Source: Acidobacteria bacterium Mor1 (GTDB lineage: Bacteria; Acidobacteriota; Polarisedimenticolia; Polarisedimenticolales; Polarisedimenticolaceae). Taken from it: a DNA stretch of 64,000 bases. The stretch lies in assembly GCA_001664505.1 (NCBI GenBank), contig CP011806.1, positions 2,969,263-3,033,262 of the forward strand, in the 5' to 3' direction. The stretch's first letter is position 1, and each line of letters begins with the position of its first letter. Positions 1 through 9,741 of this stretch are shown one piece after another. A program made the position numbers and the translations under genes. The notes under the pieces were generated by a model. That model ran no database searches, was not told where the DNA came from, and worked only from the letters and a program-made list of their open reading frames with translations.

Positions 1-62
1 CAACCGGACCGTCCACCGCCCGTCTTCAGGCCCGATTTGAAGTGTCTTTGAGAATGCCCGGA

Positions 63-1127
63 TCAGTCGCCGGAGCGGTCGCCCGAACCGGGCATCTCCG
101 AGGGGCCCAGGGTCTGCATCCGGCGCCTGCGCGCCGCCTCCCGCAGATCGGCGACCTCGTCGAACTCGTCGACGATCTCGGTGCCCAGCACCTCTTCCAG
201 CACGTCCTCCAGGGTCACCACGCCGGCCACCCCGCCGTGTTCGTCGATGACCACGAACAGGTGCTGGCGCCGGTCGATGAAGGACTGCATCAGGTCATGA
301 ACCCGGGCGGTATCGACGACGAAATGGACCGGTTTGATCAGATCGCCGACCGAGACCTCACCCTTGCCGTCGGCGACAGCCGCCAGCAGGTCCCGCCGGT
401 GGACCAGGCCGACCACGTCATCGGGGTTCGAGTCGTAGACCGGCAAACGGCTGTGAGCCATGGTGCCGGGAATACTCCGGGCCTCCTCGGCGGAGAGATT
501 CTGGGGTAGCGAGGCCACCACCGCCCGCGGCGTCATGATCTCCCGGGCCCGCTTCTGGTCCAGATCGAGGATGTTCTCGATCACCTGGGCTTCGTCGGGG
601 CGGATCGATCCGGCCTTGAGGCCCGAGCGGGCCATGAAGATGATCTCCTTTTCCGAAACTTCGTCGCCGTCGCCACCCCGGGAGATCAGAAGGGTCGCCG
701 CCCGGCAGAGCCAGACGAAAGGGGTGAAGACCTTGACCAGCAGGTTGAGCGGACCGGCGACCATCGGCGCCAGCACCCGGCTGTGGACTACGCCGGCGGT
801 CTTGGGGATCACCTCGGAGAAGATCAGGATCATCACGGTGAACACCGCCGAGAACCAGATCAGCTTCTCCTCGCCGAAGACGCTGGCCGCGGCGTAGCCG
901 GCCACGGCGGCGCCGGCAGTGTTGGCGATGGTGTTGAGCGACAGGATCGCGGCGATCGGGCGGTCAACGTTTTCGCGCAACCGGCGCAGCGTCTCCCCCG
1001 CCCCGCGGCCCTGCTGTTTGAGGGCGTCCACGTGGCTGTCGGGCACCGAGTAGAGCACTGCTTCGAACAGGGAACACATGGCCGAGGTCACGATCGCGGC
1101 GGTCACCGACACGACGAGCAGAAGCAA
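63..1127 (-). CDS. CNNM/DUF21 and CBS-pair membrane protein (hemolysin-C/CorC-like)
   Basis: Integral membrane protein of the CNNM (DUF21) plus CBS-pair class, thought to act in Mg/Co transport or its control. The first ~150 residues are hydrophobic helices containing the small-residue segment around NTIANTAGAAVAGY. After them comes a CBS pair (roughly residues 190-310) with the typical REIMTPR and GVVTLEDVLEEVLG motifs. There is no clear C-terminal CorC/HlyC domain, so this is a short version. I chose the TTG start at 1127 because AGGAGG lies six bases upstream; the frame stays open to 1178, directly after the ligD stop. It follows ligD on the same strand with a gap of about 50 bases and is probably co-transcribed. 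The family assignment is firm; the transported ion is unknown. Confidence 0.85.
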   Translation of the reverse strand: MLLLVVSVTAAIVTSAMCSLFEAVLYSVPDSHVDALKQQGRGAGETLRRLRENVDRPIAAILSLNTIANTAGAAVAGYAAASVFGEEKLIWFSAVFTVMILIFSEVIPKTAGVVHSRVLAPMVAGPLNLLVKVFTPFVWLCRAATLLISRGGDGDEVSEKEIIFMARSGLKAGSIRPDEAQVIENILDLDQKRAREIMTPRAVVASLPQNLSAEEARSIPGTMAHSRLPVYDSNPDDVVGLVHRRDLLAAVADGKGEVSVGDLIKPVHFVVDTARVHDLMQSFIDRRQHLFVVIDEHGGVAGVVTLEDVLEEVLGTEIVDEFDEVADLREAARRRRMQTLGPSEMPGSGDRSGD

Positions 1128-1178
1128 GGCAGGCCTCCTGAAACTATTCCGGCACGGAGCATAGCCCAGACCGTCCAC

Positions 1179-3719
1179 TCACCCCATCAACTCCGCCAAC
1201 CTGGCCAACGCTCCCACCAGGTCCGCCTCGACCTCCAGCACCGGGGCCAGCGGGTCTTGCTTCATCCGCTTGAAACGCTTGGGAACGGTGTGGATCGTGT
1301 GCTTGCGCAGATCGAGCTTGCCGTTGACCTCGGACCAGCGCAGCGGCGTGGAGACCGGGGCTCCCGGCAGCGGCCGCACACAGAAGGGGGAGACCAGCAG
1401 CCGGCCGGAGCCGTTCTGCACCCAGTCCAGGTAGACCCTGCCCTTGCGGGCGTTCATCGCCCGGGCGATGGTGGCGATGTCCCGGTGCCGCTGGGAGACG
1501 ATCTGGCTCAGCAGTTGCCCCAACAGGCGGGACTGCTCGTAGGTGCACTGCCCCGCCAACGGAATCAACACGTGCAGCCCGCTCGAACCGCTGGTCTTGA
1601 CGTAGCAGGGCAGCTCGATCTCGTCGCAGAGCTCCTTGCACGCCTTCGCCACGGCGACCACGTCGGAGAACGGCGCCTCCTTGGGGTCCAGATCGAGAAT
1701 GCACCAGTCCGGATGCTGCAGGCTCGAGACCCGGCTGGACCAGACGTGGAGCGGGATCGTCCCCATGTTGGCCAGATACAAGAGGGTTTCGATGTCGTCG
1801 GCGATGAAGTAGCGGATCTCCCGCTGGGCGTGCTCGCTCCACATGGTCTCGAGGCGGATCCAGTCAGGGACGAAGCTCGGTGCATCTTTCTGGAAGAAGT
1901 TCTTGCCTTCGATCCCGTCGGGGTAGCGGGTCAGAACCAGCGGCCGGTCGCGCAGATAGACCAGGAGCCACGGCGCGATCCGGCGATAGAACTCGATCAG
2001 GTCCCCTTTGGTGTAGCCCTCTTCGGGCCAGAAGACCTTGTCCAGGTTGGTGAAGGGCACCACCCGTTCGGCGCCCTGCTCCGCCGCCGCCTCCAGTTCC
2101 TCGTCTTCGGGGATCTCGATCCGCGGGCCGTCGATGGGCACGCAGTCTTTCGGCGACTTGTCATCCCGCAGGCGCAGGAAAACCGGATGACGCAGGTTGC
2201 CCTCGTCGGTCCACTCCTTGTAGCGCACCTCGGCCACCAGCTCCGGCTTGACCCAGACGTGTTCGGCCCCGCCAGGCAACGTGCCGCGCAGGTCCGGTTT
2301 CTCCAACTGCTCGGGGGCGATCCGCTCGTAGATCGTGTGGATGCCCTTGCTGTCGAAGCCGGTGCCGACCCGTCCGCAGTAGACGAAATGATCTCCGTCC
2401 CAGACCGCCAGGTGCAGCGCCCCGAAGCCCTGCCCCTCGCGCACGTCGTCCCCGGCGGTGTAGCCGACGATCACGAACTCCGAGGTGTGATCCGAACGGA
2501 TCTTGAGCCAGTCGGTGGAGCGGCGGGACTGATAGGTCGAGTCCGCCTTCTTGGCCACGATCCCTTCCAGGTTCATGCGACGCACCTGCTCGTACATCGC
2601 CTCTCCCTGGCCTTCGATGTGATCCGAGTAACGAATCGGACCGGCTTGCGGAAGGATCAGGCGCAGGATCTGCTTGCGCGCGGTCAGCGGAAGCTCGCGC
2701 AGGTCGTGCCCCTCGACCGCCAGGACATCGAAGGCGAAGAGCGTCGCCGGCAGCCGTACCGAAGCGCGCTGGATGTCCGGCTTGCGGATCTTCTGCACCC
2801 GCTGCTGGAGTTTCTGGAAGCTGGGCTTGCCCTCACCGTCGAGTACGACCAGCTCGCCGTCGAGCACCAATCCCTCGTAGGGTAGGTTGCGCAGGGCCGT
2901 GGCCAGTTCCGGGAAGCGGGAGGTAACCTCCTGCCCTCGGCGATAGCGCAGGTAGGGTTCGCCACCGTCCCTCGCGGCGATCAAACGGTAGCCGTCGTAC
3001 TTGAGTTCGAACAGCCAGGCGTCATCGCTGAACGCCGATTCCTCGGCAGTGGCCAGCATCGGATCGATCTTCGAGGCGTTGACCGTGCCCTCGGGTGCCT
3101 CGATCTCTTCCAGCGCCTCGAGAACCTTGTCCGCCGGCGCCACCCCCGCCTTCAGCTCCTGAACCGTCAGCCCCGAAAAGATCGAGCCCTCATCCGGCGG
3201 CCGTTCGTTATCCGGGTCGGCGTAGCCGTCGGGCTTCTTGACGATCATCCAGTGGTTGGGACCACCCTGGGTCTTGAACAGGGTCCAACGCCCCCGCAGC
3301 TTGTAGCCGTAGAGATCGAACAGCAGCTTGCCCTGCTCGAGACCGTGCTTGGGATCCTTGACCGGAACCCAGAGCCCCTTGTCCCAGACCACCACCGCCC
3401 CGGCGCCGTAGTTGCCTTCGGGGATGATCCCCTCGAAGTCGGCGTACTCGATGGGGTGGTGCTCCACCTTCATCGCCAGGCGCTTTTCCTCTGGATCCAG
3501 CGACGGCCCCTTGGGCACCGCCCAGGACTGCAGCACTCCGTCCATCTCCAGGCGCAGATCGAAGTGCAGGTGGCTGGCGTCGTGTTTCTGCACGACGAAC
3601 AGGCCGGGGCGCTCGTCGCCGCGGCCCGGATAGGGCTCCGGCGTGGCATCGGCGGAGCGCTTGGCCCGGTAGTCGGCCAGTGGGTCGCGGGGCCCTTGGT
3701 GTTCCTTGTCTTCCGCCAT
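1179..3719 (-). CDS. ligD: ATP-dependent DNA ligase LigD (3'-phosphoesterase, ligase, polymerase)
   Basis: Multifunctional enzyme of bacterial non-homologous end joining, which trims, fills and seals double-strand breaks held by Ku. In numbering from the Met at 3731, the order is phosphoesterase (~42-165, QKHDASHLHFDLRLEM), ligase (~222-540, catalytic Lys244 in ELKYDGYR, second lysine motif IVAKK near 395) and primase-polymerase (~555-850, Asp680/Asp682 in LDLDP, His720, Asp769). This order and length match Pseudomonas-type LigD, not the mycobacterial POL-PE-LIG order. The start at 3719 is preferred over 3731 because a TATGAT hexamer lies seven bases upstream and there is no Shine-Dalgarno, which suggests a leaderless message. 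All catalytic residues are present. The partner ku gene is 6 kb away on the opposite strand. Confidence 0.96.
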   Translation of the reverse strand: MAEDKEHQGPRDPLADYRAKRSADATPEPYPGRGDERPGLFVVQKHDASHLHFDLRLEMDGVLQSWAVPKGPSLDPEEKRLAMKVEHHPIEYADFEGIIPEGNYGAGAVVVWDKGLWVPVKDPKHGLEQGKLLFDLYGYKLRGRWTLFKTQGGPNHWMIVKKPDGYADPDNERPPDEGSIFSGLTVQELKAGVAPADKVLEALEEIEAPEGTVNASKIDPMLATAEESAFSDDAWLFELKYDGYRLIAARDGGEPYLRYRRGQEVTSRFPELATALRNLPYEGLVLDGELVVLDGEGKPSFQKLQQRVQKIRKPDIQRASVRLPATLFAFDVLAVEGHDLRELPLTARKQILRLILPQAGPIRYSDHIEGQGEAMYEQVRRMNLEGIVAKKADSTYQSRRSTDWLKIRSDHTSEFVIVGYTAGDDVREGQGFGALHLAVWDGDHFVYCGRVGTGFDSKGIHTIYERIAPEQLEKPDLRGTLPGGAEHVWVKPELVAEVRYKEWTDEGNLRHPVFLRLRDDKSPKDCVPIDGPRIEIPEDEELEAAAEQGAERVVPFTNLDKVFWPEEGYTKGDLIEFYRRIAPWLLVYLRDRPLVLTRYPDGIEGKNFFQKDAPSFVPDWIRLETMWSEHAQREIRYFIADDIETLLYLANMGTIPLHVWSSRVSSLQHPDWCILDLDPKEAPFSDVVAVAKACKELCDEIELPCYVKTSGSSGLHVLIPLAGQCTYEQSRLLGQLLSQIVSQRHRDIATIARAMNARKGRVYLDWVQNGSGRLLVSPFCVRPLPGAPVSTPLRWSEVNGKLDLRKHTIHTVPKRFKRMKQDPLAPVLEVEADLVGALARLAELMG

Positions 3720-3726
3720 CGCCGCC

Positions 3727-3732
3727 ATCATA
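3727..3732 (-). promoter_or_regulatory. Candidate -10 element for leaderless ligD
   Basis: On the - strand TATGAT lies seven bases before the ATG at 3719, so transcription would begin at or next to the start codon. No clear -35 box is visible. The same hexamer-to-start spacing recurs before other lead genes in this window. Confidence 0.4.
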
Positions 3733-3755
3733 CGGCGTCGGCGGGGCGGTGTTGC

Positions 3756-4643
3756 CTACCAGCGCCGGTTGACCTGATCGAGCACCCGGGCGGGGGTCGA
3801 AATGCCATCTTCCCCTTCGGACTCCTCGTTGCCGCCGATCAGCCAGCTACGGCAAACCTCGTTGTAGCAAGCGCTCACCTCGGTGGCCGAACTGCCGAAG
3901 TGCGCGAGCCAGTCGGCGTAGGCGCGCCCCATGTGGCCGATCAGCGGGTTAGAGAGGTCCATCCGCCCGAAACGCCTGGCGGATAGGCTCGTCCAGATCT
4001 CGGCACTACCGGTGACCGGCAGGTCCGTGACGACGCCGCTCCGGTTGTCGAGGGTCAGGGTCAGGTTCTGGCGGTTCACGTCGTAGAGCAGGACCTCCAT
4101 TCCGCCCCGTTGGCTCAGCTTACCCAGATTCCACAGGTTCAGCCGATCGCGGATTGCCAGCGCGCTGGTGCGGCCGCACTCGCCGTAGTAGCGGCCGGTG
4201 GAGATGGTCAAGCACAGGCTCCGCGCCCCTGGACACTGGTCGAACACCCGCTTGTCGAAGGGATCGTCGCCGGGATCGGTCGGATCGGGATCGTAGGACT
4301 TGGCGGCGGCACAGCCCTTGGTCTCCGGCGAACAGTAAAGATCGTCGGAGAACGTTGCTTCACCGGCAATGGAGAAGTTGTTGTGTGAGTAGAGCGTCTG
4401 AGACCCACTTGCATCTTGTCGTATGAAAGTCAGATTCTCGTCGATCCCATCGGCCTGGACCGTGGCCCATTGGCTGGCGAAAACCAGCTTGGCCTTGCCG
4501 TCGGTCACGATGATCTCCCCCGGACCGCCTGGATCGCCGGTCTGATTGTTGTCGACGATGAGGGCGTAGTTGGTGACGTGGCACCCCACAGAAACTGCGA
4601 GAATCACGACGAATATGGTCGCGAGCGCGATGGAACGAAACAT
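3756..4643 (-). CDS. Exported protein of unknown function, possible lipoprotein
   Basis: Protein of 295 residues not recognised as a known family. The N-terminus is a classical export signal (about 20 residues, hydrophobic core ALATIFVVILAVSVGC). The Cys at its end could be lipidated, but Ser at -3 is a poor lipobox residue. The mature part carries paired cysteines, an acidic stretch near residues 115-130 (DPDPTDPGDDPFDK) and a beta-rich pattern. A run of six Gs just upstream of the ATG serves as ribosome-binding site. It is divergent from the secreted protein gene at 4849 and lies upstream of ligD on the same strand with 24-36 bases between. I assign only an envelope or extracellular location. 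Confidence 0.7.
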   Translation of the reverse strand: MFRSIALATIFVVILAVSVGCHVTNYALIVDNNQTGDPGGPGEIIVTDGKAKLVFASQWATVQADGIDENLTFIRQDASGSQTLYSHNNFSIAGEATFSDDLYCSPETKGCAAAKSYDPDPTDPGDDPFDKRVFDQCPGARSLCLTISTGRYYGECGRTSALAIRDRLNLWNLGKLSQRGGMEVLLYDVNRQNLTLTLDNRSGVVTDLPVTGSAEIWTSLSARRFGRMDLSNPLIGHMGRAYADWLAHFGSSATEVSACYNEVCRSWLIGGNEESEGEDGISTPARVLDQVNRRW

Positions 4644-4713
4644 GGAAGTCCCCCCTGCTGGACTGGGGCGGGCCCGCCGGTTCCCCCAGAGTCCCGAGCC
4701 GCTCCCCGCCCTG

Positions 4714-4743
4714 CTGGAAGGAGCATACCCCGATGCTCGCTCC
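4714..4743. promoter_or_regulatory. Imperfect palindrome in the divergent intergenic region
   Basis: Arms CTGGA..GAGCAT and ATGCTC..CTCCAG face each other across a six-base spacer, with a 2x2 mismatch inside the stem. It sits between the divergent genes starting at 4643 and 4849, so it could be an operator or a leader hairpin. Nothing identifies a regulator. Confidence 0.35.
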
Positions 4744-4848
4744 AGGCCGGTCGCTTCCCTGCCTGGAACGGAGCCGTAGTCCTTGCTCCGGTGACAACTC
4801 GACGTAAGCTACCTTCAGATTGGAACACGCATCGGAGGGGGGATCTCG

Positions 4849-7656
4849 ATGCAGGCACTCTGCCGCGCACTTGTTCTATCGACCGTGACGCTGCTCGCTG
4901 AGTCCTCGCACCTCGTGCCTCCGGAGGTTTGCCCGCTGATCGCCGACACGACCTTCGGCGGAGGCACCCTGGAAGACCTCTACGGCGACTCGGGCTCGAC
5001 CTTCCGCGGTGCCATCGGCTTCCTGGTCGCCGAAGGCACCATCGACGAGGAGCCGGAAACCGGCTTCGGCGCCTCGATCGACGACATGGTTTTCATGTGG
5101 AAAGAGGTCGCCCTCGACCCCGACCTGACCGAGTGCGCCGCCGGGGCCTGCGCCGTCGTGGAACTTCAGAGCACGAATTTCTACGAAGGCAACTCGGTGG
5201 TTACCGTCTCGGTCCTCGACCCGACGCCCTACGGACCCGACGGCGTCAACGACTGCAACGGGAACGGCAGCTTCAGCGACGGCGACGACGACACCGACTG
5301 CGACAACGACGGAACCCCCGATGTCATCGCCCTCGCGACCAGCGACAACGCGTCGGACATCGAACCGCTCGTCCTCAATGCAACCGGCGGCCATTTCTAT
5401 CGCGGAGATCTCAGCGTCTCCGCGGCGATCGACGTGGACGGCACCCTGTTCATCGTGCGGAACGGCAGCCAGCAGCCCACGATCTTCGTAACCTACGACG
5501 ACCTCGACGACGGCAGCGGCCTGCCCTGCGACAACTCCATCGACCCGGCGGAAAGCGGCCGGATCCAGGTCAGCACGTTCGTCTTCGTGCCGACCATCGA
5601 CGTGACGGTCAAGGGCTTTCGGCTGGACGACTCCATGGGTTCGGGAGACGGCGACGGCATCGCCGACCCCAACGAGGAGGTGCACGCCTATCTGACCTTC
5701 GTGAACCACACCGCCGTCGACCTGACCGACACCGTTGCGCGGCTCCAGACCGACGACCCGAACATCGACTGCATCCTGACACCGGTCGTCTCCGTCGGAT
5801 CCATCCCGGCCAACGGCGTCGTCGAAGCGGCAAACCCGTTCGTGTTCCACGTCGACCCGTCCGTTTCCCGAACTTCCCTCGGCGAGGAGGTCACCGCCCA
5901 GTTCCGGGTCACCCTGGCGGGTGATCAGTTCGATGCCGTGCTCGAAGCTCAGAACCTGGTCCTGGACCTCGACCTGGATCTGACCGGCGGGACCGGCCCA
6001 ACGACCTTCAATGAAGGCTTCGAGAACGGACTGGGTGCGTTCGGTGCAATCGATGACAACGACCAGCACGGCAGCAACGCAGTCTCCGACGGATTCCGCT
6101 GCCAGTACAACGACCCGGACTTCATCAACTCGAACAGCTACGGTGAAACCGCCTGCTTCCTTGGGGGCGTCCTGCCTTTTCTCAACGACAGCTACTGGGT
6201 GCTCGACGATCCCACCACCCGGGGCTCGGCGGTCCGCGCCTATTCCGGCAGCGCCTCGCTTCACTGGGGCGAGTTCATTCCTGGAGACCCGACTGGAGGC
6301 ATGGACACCTTCGGAGTCGGTCAATTGGAAACGATCCGCACGTCGGACCCGGTCTACCTGAGCCACGCCTCGGCCGAGGGTGGCTCCGAGGCGGCCCCGG
6401 AACTGAGCTTCAAGCATCAGATCTCGATCAACGGGTTCCGGCCCAACATGCCGGTCGGAGTAGCCGTCGTGCAGGCTCAGGAAGCGGACCCACAGACCGG
6501 GGCCCCTCAGGGTCCCTGGCGCCGGCTCTCCCCGTATCAAAACCGCCATGATGTCCAGGCCCATGACCGGTTCGTCGATTGCTACTTCGATCCCACCGAC
6601 GACGGCAGCACGGAGGATGATTTCTTCGATCCCGCCGACCCGAACCGGCGCGAGGGCCCCTCATCGGTCTGCTACCCCAATTTCGTCTTCGCCGAACAGG
6701 GCAGCACCTGGCCCTTCGACCCGTTCGATCCGGAGGCCCTGGCCGGCGCCGAAGGCCCGGGCCTTCAGGGGGAAACCGGGGCCGGCACGTGGGTCGAGGT
6801 CCGATATGACCTTTCGCGCTATCGTGGGCGCAGCATCCGGCTTCGATTCCTCGCAACGACCATCGAGCTCGACGGCGGCGTCCAGACGTTCCAGGAATGG
6901 TTCGCCGCCAACCCGATCCCGGTCGACGATGGCTGGTGGATCGACGACGTCATCGTGGAACGCGCATTGATCAGTCCCGCAACCCTGGCGGTCGACACGC
7001 GTAGCCTGAGCGAACCGAGCCCCTGTGGCGACATCCCTTGCTCCTCCGTGGATGCGAACCTCGAAGCGGTTCCGCCAGGCGTCCCGGCACCCGGCCATGC
7101 CCTGGAGCTCAACGCTCTGGCCTCGACAGCGGATCGGTGTGTCGGCGGCACGCTGCAGTTCCGCTTCTACGAAGACCGCGACAACGACGGGACCTTTCAA
7201 CCGGGCATCGACGACCTGGTGCGCACCTGGAGCGACAACGCAGTCGCCGTGGTGGCCGCGACCACCGGTGCCCGCTACACCGTGGACGTGCGCTGTTCCT
7301 CGGAGCCCGGCTGCGCCGATTCAGCGACGGTGGCCGATCTGGTCGCGTGTCCCGGCGGGCAGCAACCTGTCGGGCCCTTCCCGGAGGCTGTCCGGTTCCT
7401 ATCGGCAACCCGATTGGACTGGACCAGCGCCCAGCGCGCCGACGTCGTTCGTGGTGACCTGGCCGCGGTGAAGACCAGCGGAGGTTTCTCCGGGACGCCT
7501 GAGCGCCTGGATCGCGAGCCCTTCGTCCCGCGAACCGGGATAGAAGACCTCTCGGTGCCCCTCCCCGGCGATGCCTGGTACTACCTGGTGCGCCGCAATG
7601 CCTGCAATGCCGACGGCACCTGGGGCTCCACGCTACGCGACCAAACCCTCCCCTAG
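4849..7656 (+). CDS. Large secreted multidomain beta-sandwich protein
   Basis: Predicted 935-residue extracellular or cell-surface protein. The start has GGAGGGGG six bases upstream and a hydrophobic signal-like N-terminus. The mature part is rich in Asp, Gly and Thr. Near residues 140-155 it has an acidic calcium-binding-like stretch (NDCNGNGSFSDGDDDTDCDN). At about 260-380 is a CARDB/Ig-like region. At about 390-710 comes a jellyroll-like region ending in WWIDDVIVER, a pattern common in immune-inhibitor-A/MAM-like domains. The C-terminal ~95 residues form an FN3-like module ending in a YYLVRR...DGTWGS motif, which resembles the C-terminus of the next gene. No catalytic motif is visible, so an adhesive or structural role is as likely as an enzymatic one. 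A free-standing transcription unit is plausible. Confidence 0.75.
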   Translation: MQALCRALVLSTVTLLAESSHLVPPEVCPLIADTTFGGGTLEDLYGDSGSTFRGAIGFLVAEGTIDEEPETGFGASIDDMVFMWKEVALDPDLTECAAGACAVVELQSTNFYEGNSVVTVSVLDPTPYGPDGVNDCNGNGSFSDGDDDTDCDNDGTPDVIALATSDNASDIEPLVLNATGGHFYRGDLSVSAAIDVDGTLFIVRNGSQQPTIFVTYDDLDDGSGLPCDNSIDPAESGRIQVSTFVFVPTIDVTVKGFRLDDSMGSGDGDGIADPNEEVHAYLTFVNHTAVDLTDTVARLQTDDPNIDCILTPVVSVGSIPANGVVEAANPFVFHVDPSVSRTSLGEEVTAQFRVTLAGDQFDAVLEAQNLVLDLDLDLTGGTGPTTFNEGFENGLGAFGAIDDNDQHGSNAVSDGFRCQYNDPDFINSNSYGETACFLGGVLPFLNDSYWVLDDPTTRGSAVRAYSGSASLHWGEFIPGDPTGGMDTFGVGQLETIRTSDPVYLSHASAEGGSEAAPELSFKHQISINGFRPNMPVGVAVVQAQEADPQTGAPQGPWRRLSPYQNRHDVQAHDRFVDCYFDPTDDGSTEDDFFDPADPNRREGPSSVCYPNFVFAEQGSTWPFDPFDPEALAGAEGPGLQGETGAGTWVEVRYDLSRYRGRSIRLRFLATTIELDGGVQTFQEWFAANPIPVDDGWWIDDVIVERALISPATLAVDTRSLSEPSPCGDIPCSSVDANLEAVPPGVPAPGHALELNALASTADRCVGGTLQFRFYEDRDNDGTFQPGIDDLVRTWSDNAVAVVAATTGARYTVDVRCSSEPGCADSATVADLVACPGGQQPVGPFPEAVRFLSATRLDWTSAQRADVVRGDLAAVKTSGGFSGTPERLDREPFVPRTGIEDLSVPLPGDAWYYLVRRNACNADGTWGSTLRDQTLP

Positions 7657-7862
7657 GGCTGGGGCGGAACCGATATCGGCCACTACCCCGCGGTCACACT
7701 GTCAGCTTCTTGCAGCCAACGGCCGAACCCCAGTCCAGCCCCCCGCGCAACTCACCCGTTATCAGCAATTTGCGCGATCAGCCAACAATCAGCGGGACAC
7801 CGTTTGATTCATGGTCGGAGTCGCCGCATGGTCCTGCGCCAGAGGGGCAGCAGGAGGAGACC

Positions 7863-9704
7863 ATGCGACTTCTTGTCCGCATCGTCGTCATGTGCGTTGC
7901 GCTGGCCGCCGGGACCGCGGCCGGCGCTCAGACCTTTACCAAGATCACCGACCCGACCAACCCGGTGGTCAGCGGAGTCTCGACCCAGTACCAGGGAGCC
8001 GCCTGGATCGACTTCAACAACGACGGGCACCTGGACCTGTTCGTCGCCACCTCGAACCTGTACCAGGGGGACGGCGCCGGGAACTTCACCACGGTGACCA
8101 CCTCGATCGGCTCGGGTATCCCCCCGGCAACCGGCCAGGGCACCTGCTGGGCGGACTACGACGATGACGGCGACCTGGACGTCTACATCGCCAGCGGCCT
8201 CTCGGTGCTCTACGTCAACGACGGGAGCGGTGTCTTCACGGCAGTTTCCACCGGCGACATCGGCCAGACCCTGACCAACCGTGGCTGGTCCTGCGCCTGG
8301 GCCGACTGGAACGGCGACAACCACCTCGACCTGGTGATCACCCACCCCGCGGGGTTCGTCGGCGCGCCCACGACCAACCACCTGTTCGAGAGTTCGGGGC
8401 CGCCGAACTACGCGCTGGCCCGGGTGACCGACACGCCGATCGACGACCTGATGACATCGTTTACCGTCGGCACCTGGTCGGACCATGACGACGACGGCGA
8501 CATGGACTACTTCATCGGAGCGGGCCCCGCCGACGGCACGACCCAGGCGGACTTCCTCTACCGCAACCTGCTGGCCGAGAACGGCAGCCCCGGCTTCGAA
8601 CGCATCACCGATCCGCCGCTGGGCACCGATCCGCAGGACGGCCAGATCTGGAACTGGATCGACTACGACAACGACGGAGACCAGGACGCCTACCTGACCA
8701 ACTGGGGTAGCCCCCTCGGGGGCCTGGCCAACCGGCTCTACGAAAACGACGGCGGCAACTTCACCGGCGTCGCCACCGGGGCGATCGTGACCGACGTCGC
8801 CGCCTCCCTGGGCTCGATCTGGGGGGACTACGACAACGACGGCGATCTCGATGTGCTGGTCACCAACGACAACCTCAACGAGGACAAGTACTACCGGAAT
8901 GACGGCGGCGGTGTGTTCACGAGCGTCGACAACGTCTTGACCGAGACCCTGCCCCACCGGGGCGGCTCCAACGGCGATTTCGACGGGGACGGTGATCTGG
9001 ATATCTACATGGACGGCCCCGCCGGCTCCCGCAGCCTGTTCCGCAACGACACCGTCAACGGCAACCACTGGCTGGTGTTGGACCTGACCGGCACCACCTC
9101 CAATCGCTCGGCCATCGGCGCCAAGGTCCGGGTCGAGGCGGTGATCGGCGGCAACACCGTGACCCAACGCCGCGAAGTCTCCTCCCAGAACACCTTCAAC
9201 GGCCACAACCAGCTCGATCCCCACTTCGGCCTGGGCGATGCCACCGTCGCCGAGAGCATCCTGGTCGAGTGGCCCTCGGGAAACACCCAACGCCTGAACC
9301 AGGTCGCCGCCGATCAGCGGCTGGCCGTCAGCGAGGTCACGACGACCCCTGCGATCCCCGACGGCAACGGAGTGCCGGGAACCCAGATGACCGCCTCCCG
9401 GGCAGGTACCGACGTGCAGATCAGCTGGGATGACGCGAACTGCGGAACCCCGACCTCGGTCAACATCTACCAGGGCGCCCTGGGTTCTTTCGGGATGTTC
9501 ACCGGCGGTGACTGCGGCCTGCCGCCCACGGGCTCCGCGACGGTCGCCGTGCCCGACGGCAGCTGGTTCCTGGTCGCCTCGGCAGACGGCGATGCCGACG
9601 GCAGCTATGGCCGGGACGGGGGCGGCGGCGAACGGAACATCGACGGAGCCGGCGGGGTCTGCCCGGAGATCACCCAGCACGTCACCCTGGCGGCCTGCCC
9701 GTAA
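7863..9704 (+). CDS. Secreted FG-GAP/VCBS repeat protein with ASPIC/UnbV-type domain
   Basis: Exported beta-propeller-type protein of 613 residues. The start at 7863 is supported by GGAGG five bases upstream and by the signal peptide (MRLLVRIVVMCVALAAG..AGAQ). From about residue 25 to 400 there are repeated calcium-binding FG-GAP/VCBS blades of the form DxNxDGxxDxx, for example DFNNDGHLDLF, DYDDDGDLDVY and DYDNDGDLDVL. They are followed by an ASPIC/UnbV-like domain (~410-500, AIGAKVRVEAV, then ESILVEWPSGNTQ). The last ~110 residues are an FN3-like module with a WFLV...DGSYG motif. Such proteins are common in Acidobacteriota and related phyla and are usually surface or extracellular. A strong hairpin follows the stop codon. 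Confidence 0.88.
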   Translation: MRLLVRIVVMCVALAAGTAAGAQTFTKITDPTNPVVSGVSTQYQGAAWIDFNNDGHLDLFVATSNLYQGDGAGNFTTVTTSIGSGIPPATGQGTCWADYDDDGDLDVYIASGLSVLYVNDGSGVFTAVSTGDIGQTLTNRGWSCAWADWNGDNHLDLVITHPAGFVGAPTTNHLFESSGPPNYALARVTDTPIDDLMTSFTVGTWSDHDDDGDMDYFIGAGPADGTTQADFLYRNLLAENGSPGFERITDPPLGTDPQDGQIWNWIDYDNDGDQDAYLTNWGSPLGGLANRLYENDGGNFTGVATGAIVTDVAASLGSIWGDYDNDGDLDVLVTNDNLNEDKYYRNDGGGVFTSVDNVLTETLPHRGGSNGDFDGDGDLDIYMDGPAGSRSLFRNDTVNGNHWLVLDLTGTTSNRSAIGAKVRVEAVIGGNTVTQRREVSSQNTFNGHNQLDPHFGLGDATVAESILVEWPSGNTQRLNQVAADQRLAVSEVTTTPAIPDGNGVPGTQMTASRAGTDVQISWDDANCGTPTSVNIYQGALGSFGMFTGGDCGLPPTGSATVAVPDGSWFLVASADGDADGSYGRDGGGGERNIDGAGGVCPEITQHVTLAACP

Positions 9705-9741
9705 GCGCTTGCCGGGAGAGCCCGAATCCCCACGAATGATC

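Noticed and set aside
421-440. GGTTCGAGTC, a tRNA T-loop-like sequence
   Set aside because: It lies inside the CNNM/CBS coding sequence and no acceptor or anticodon stems can be drawn around it.
783-2885. Long + strand open frame antisense to ligD
   Set aside because: It runs opposite to a gene with complete catalytic motifs, has no domain, and shows the His/Arg/Gln-rich composition typical of antisense frames in GC-rich DNA.
4876-6564. Long - strand open frame antisense to the secreted protein
   Set aside because: Val/Asp/Arg-rich mirror of a Gly/Asp-rich secreted protein; no start signal or domain. The + strand gene has a signal peptide and a ribosome-binding site.
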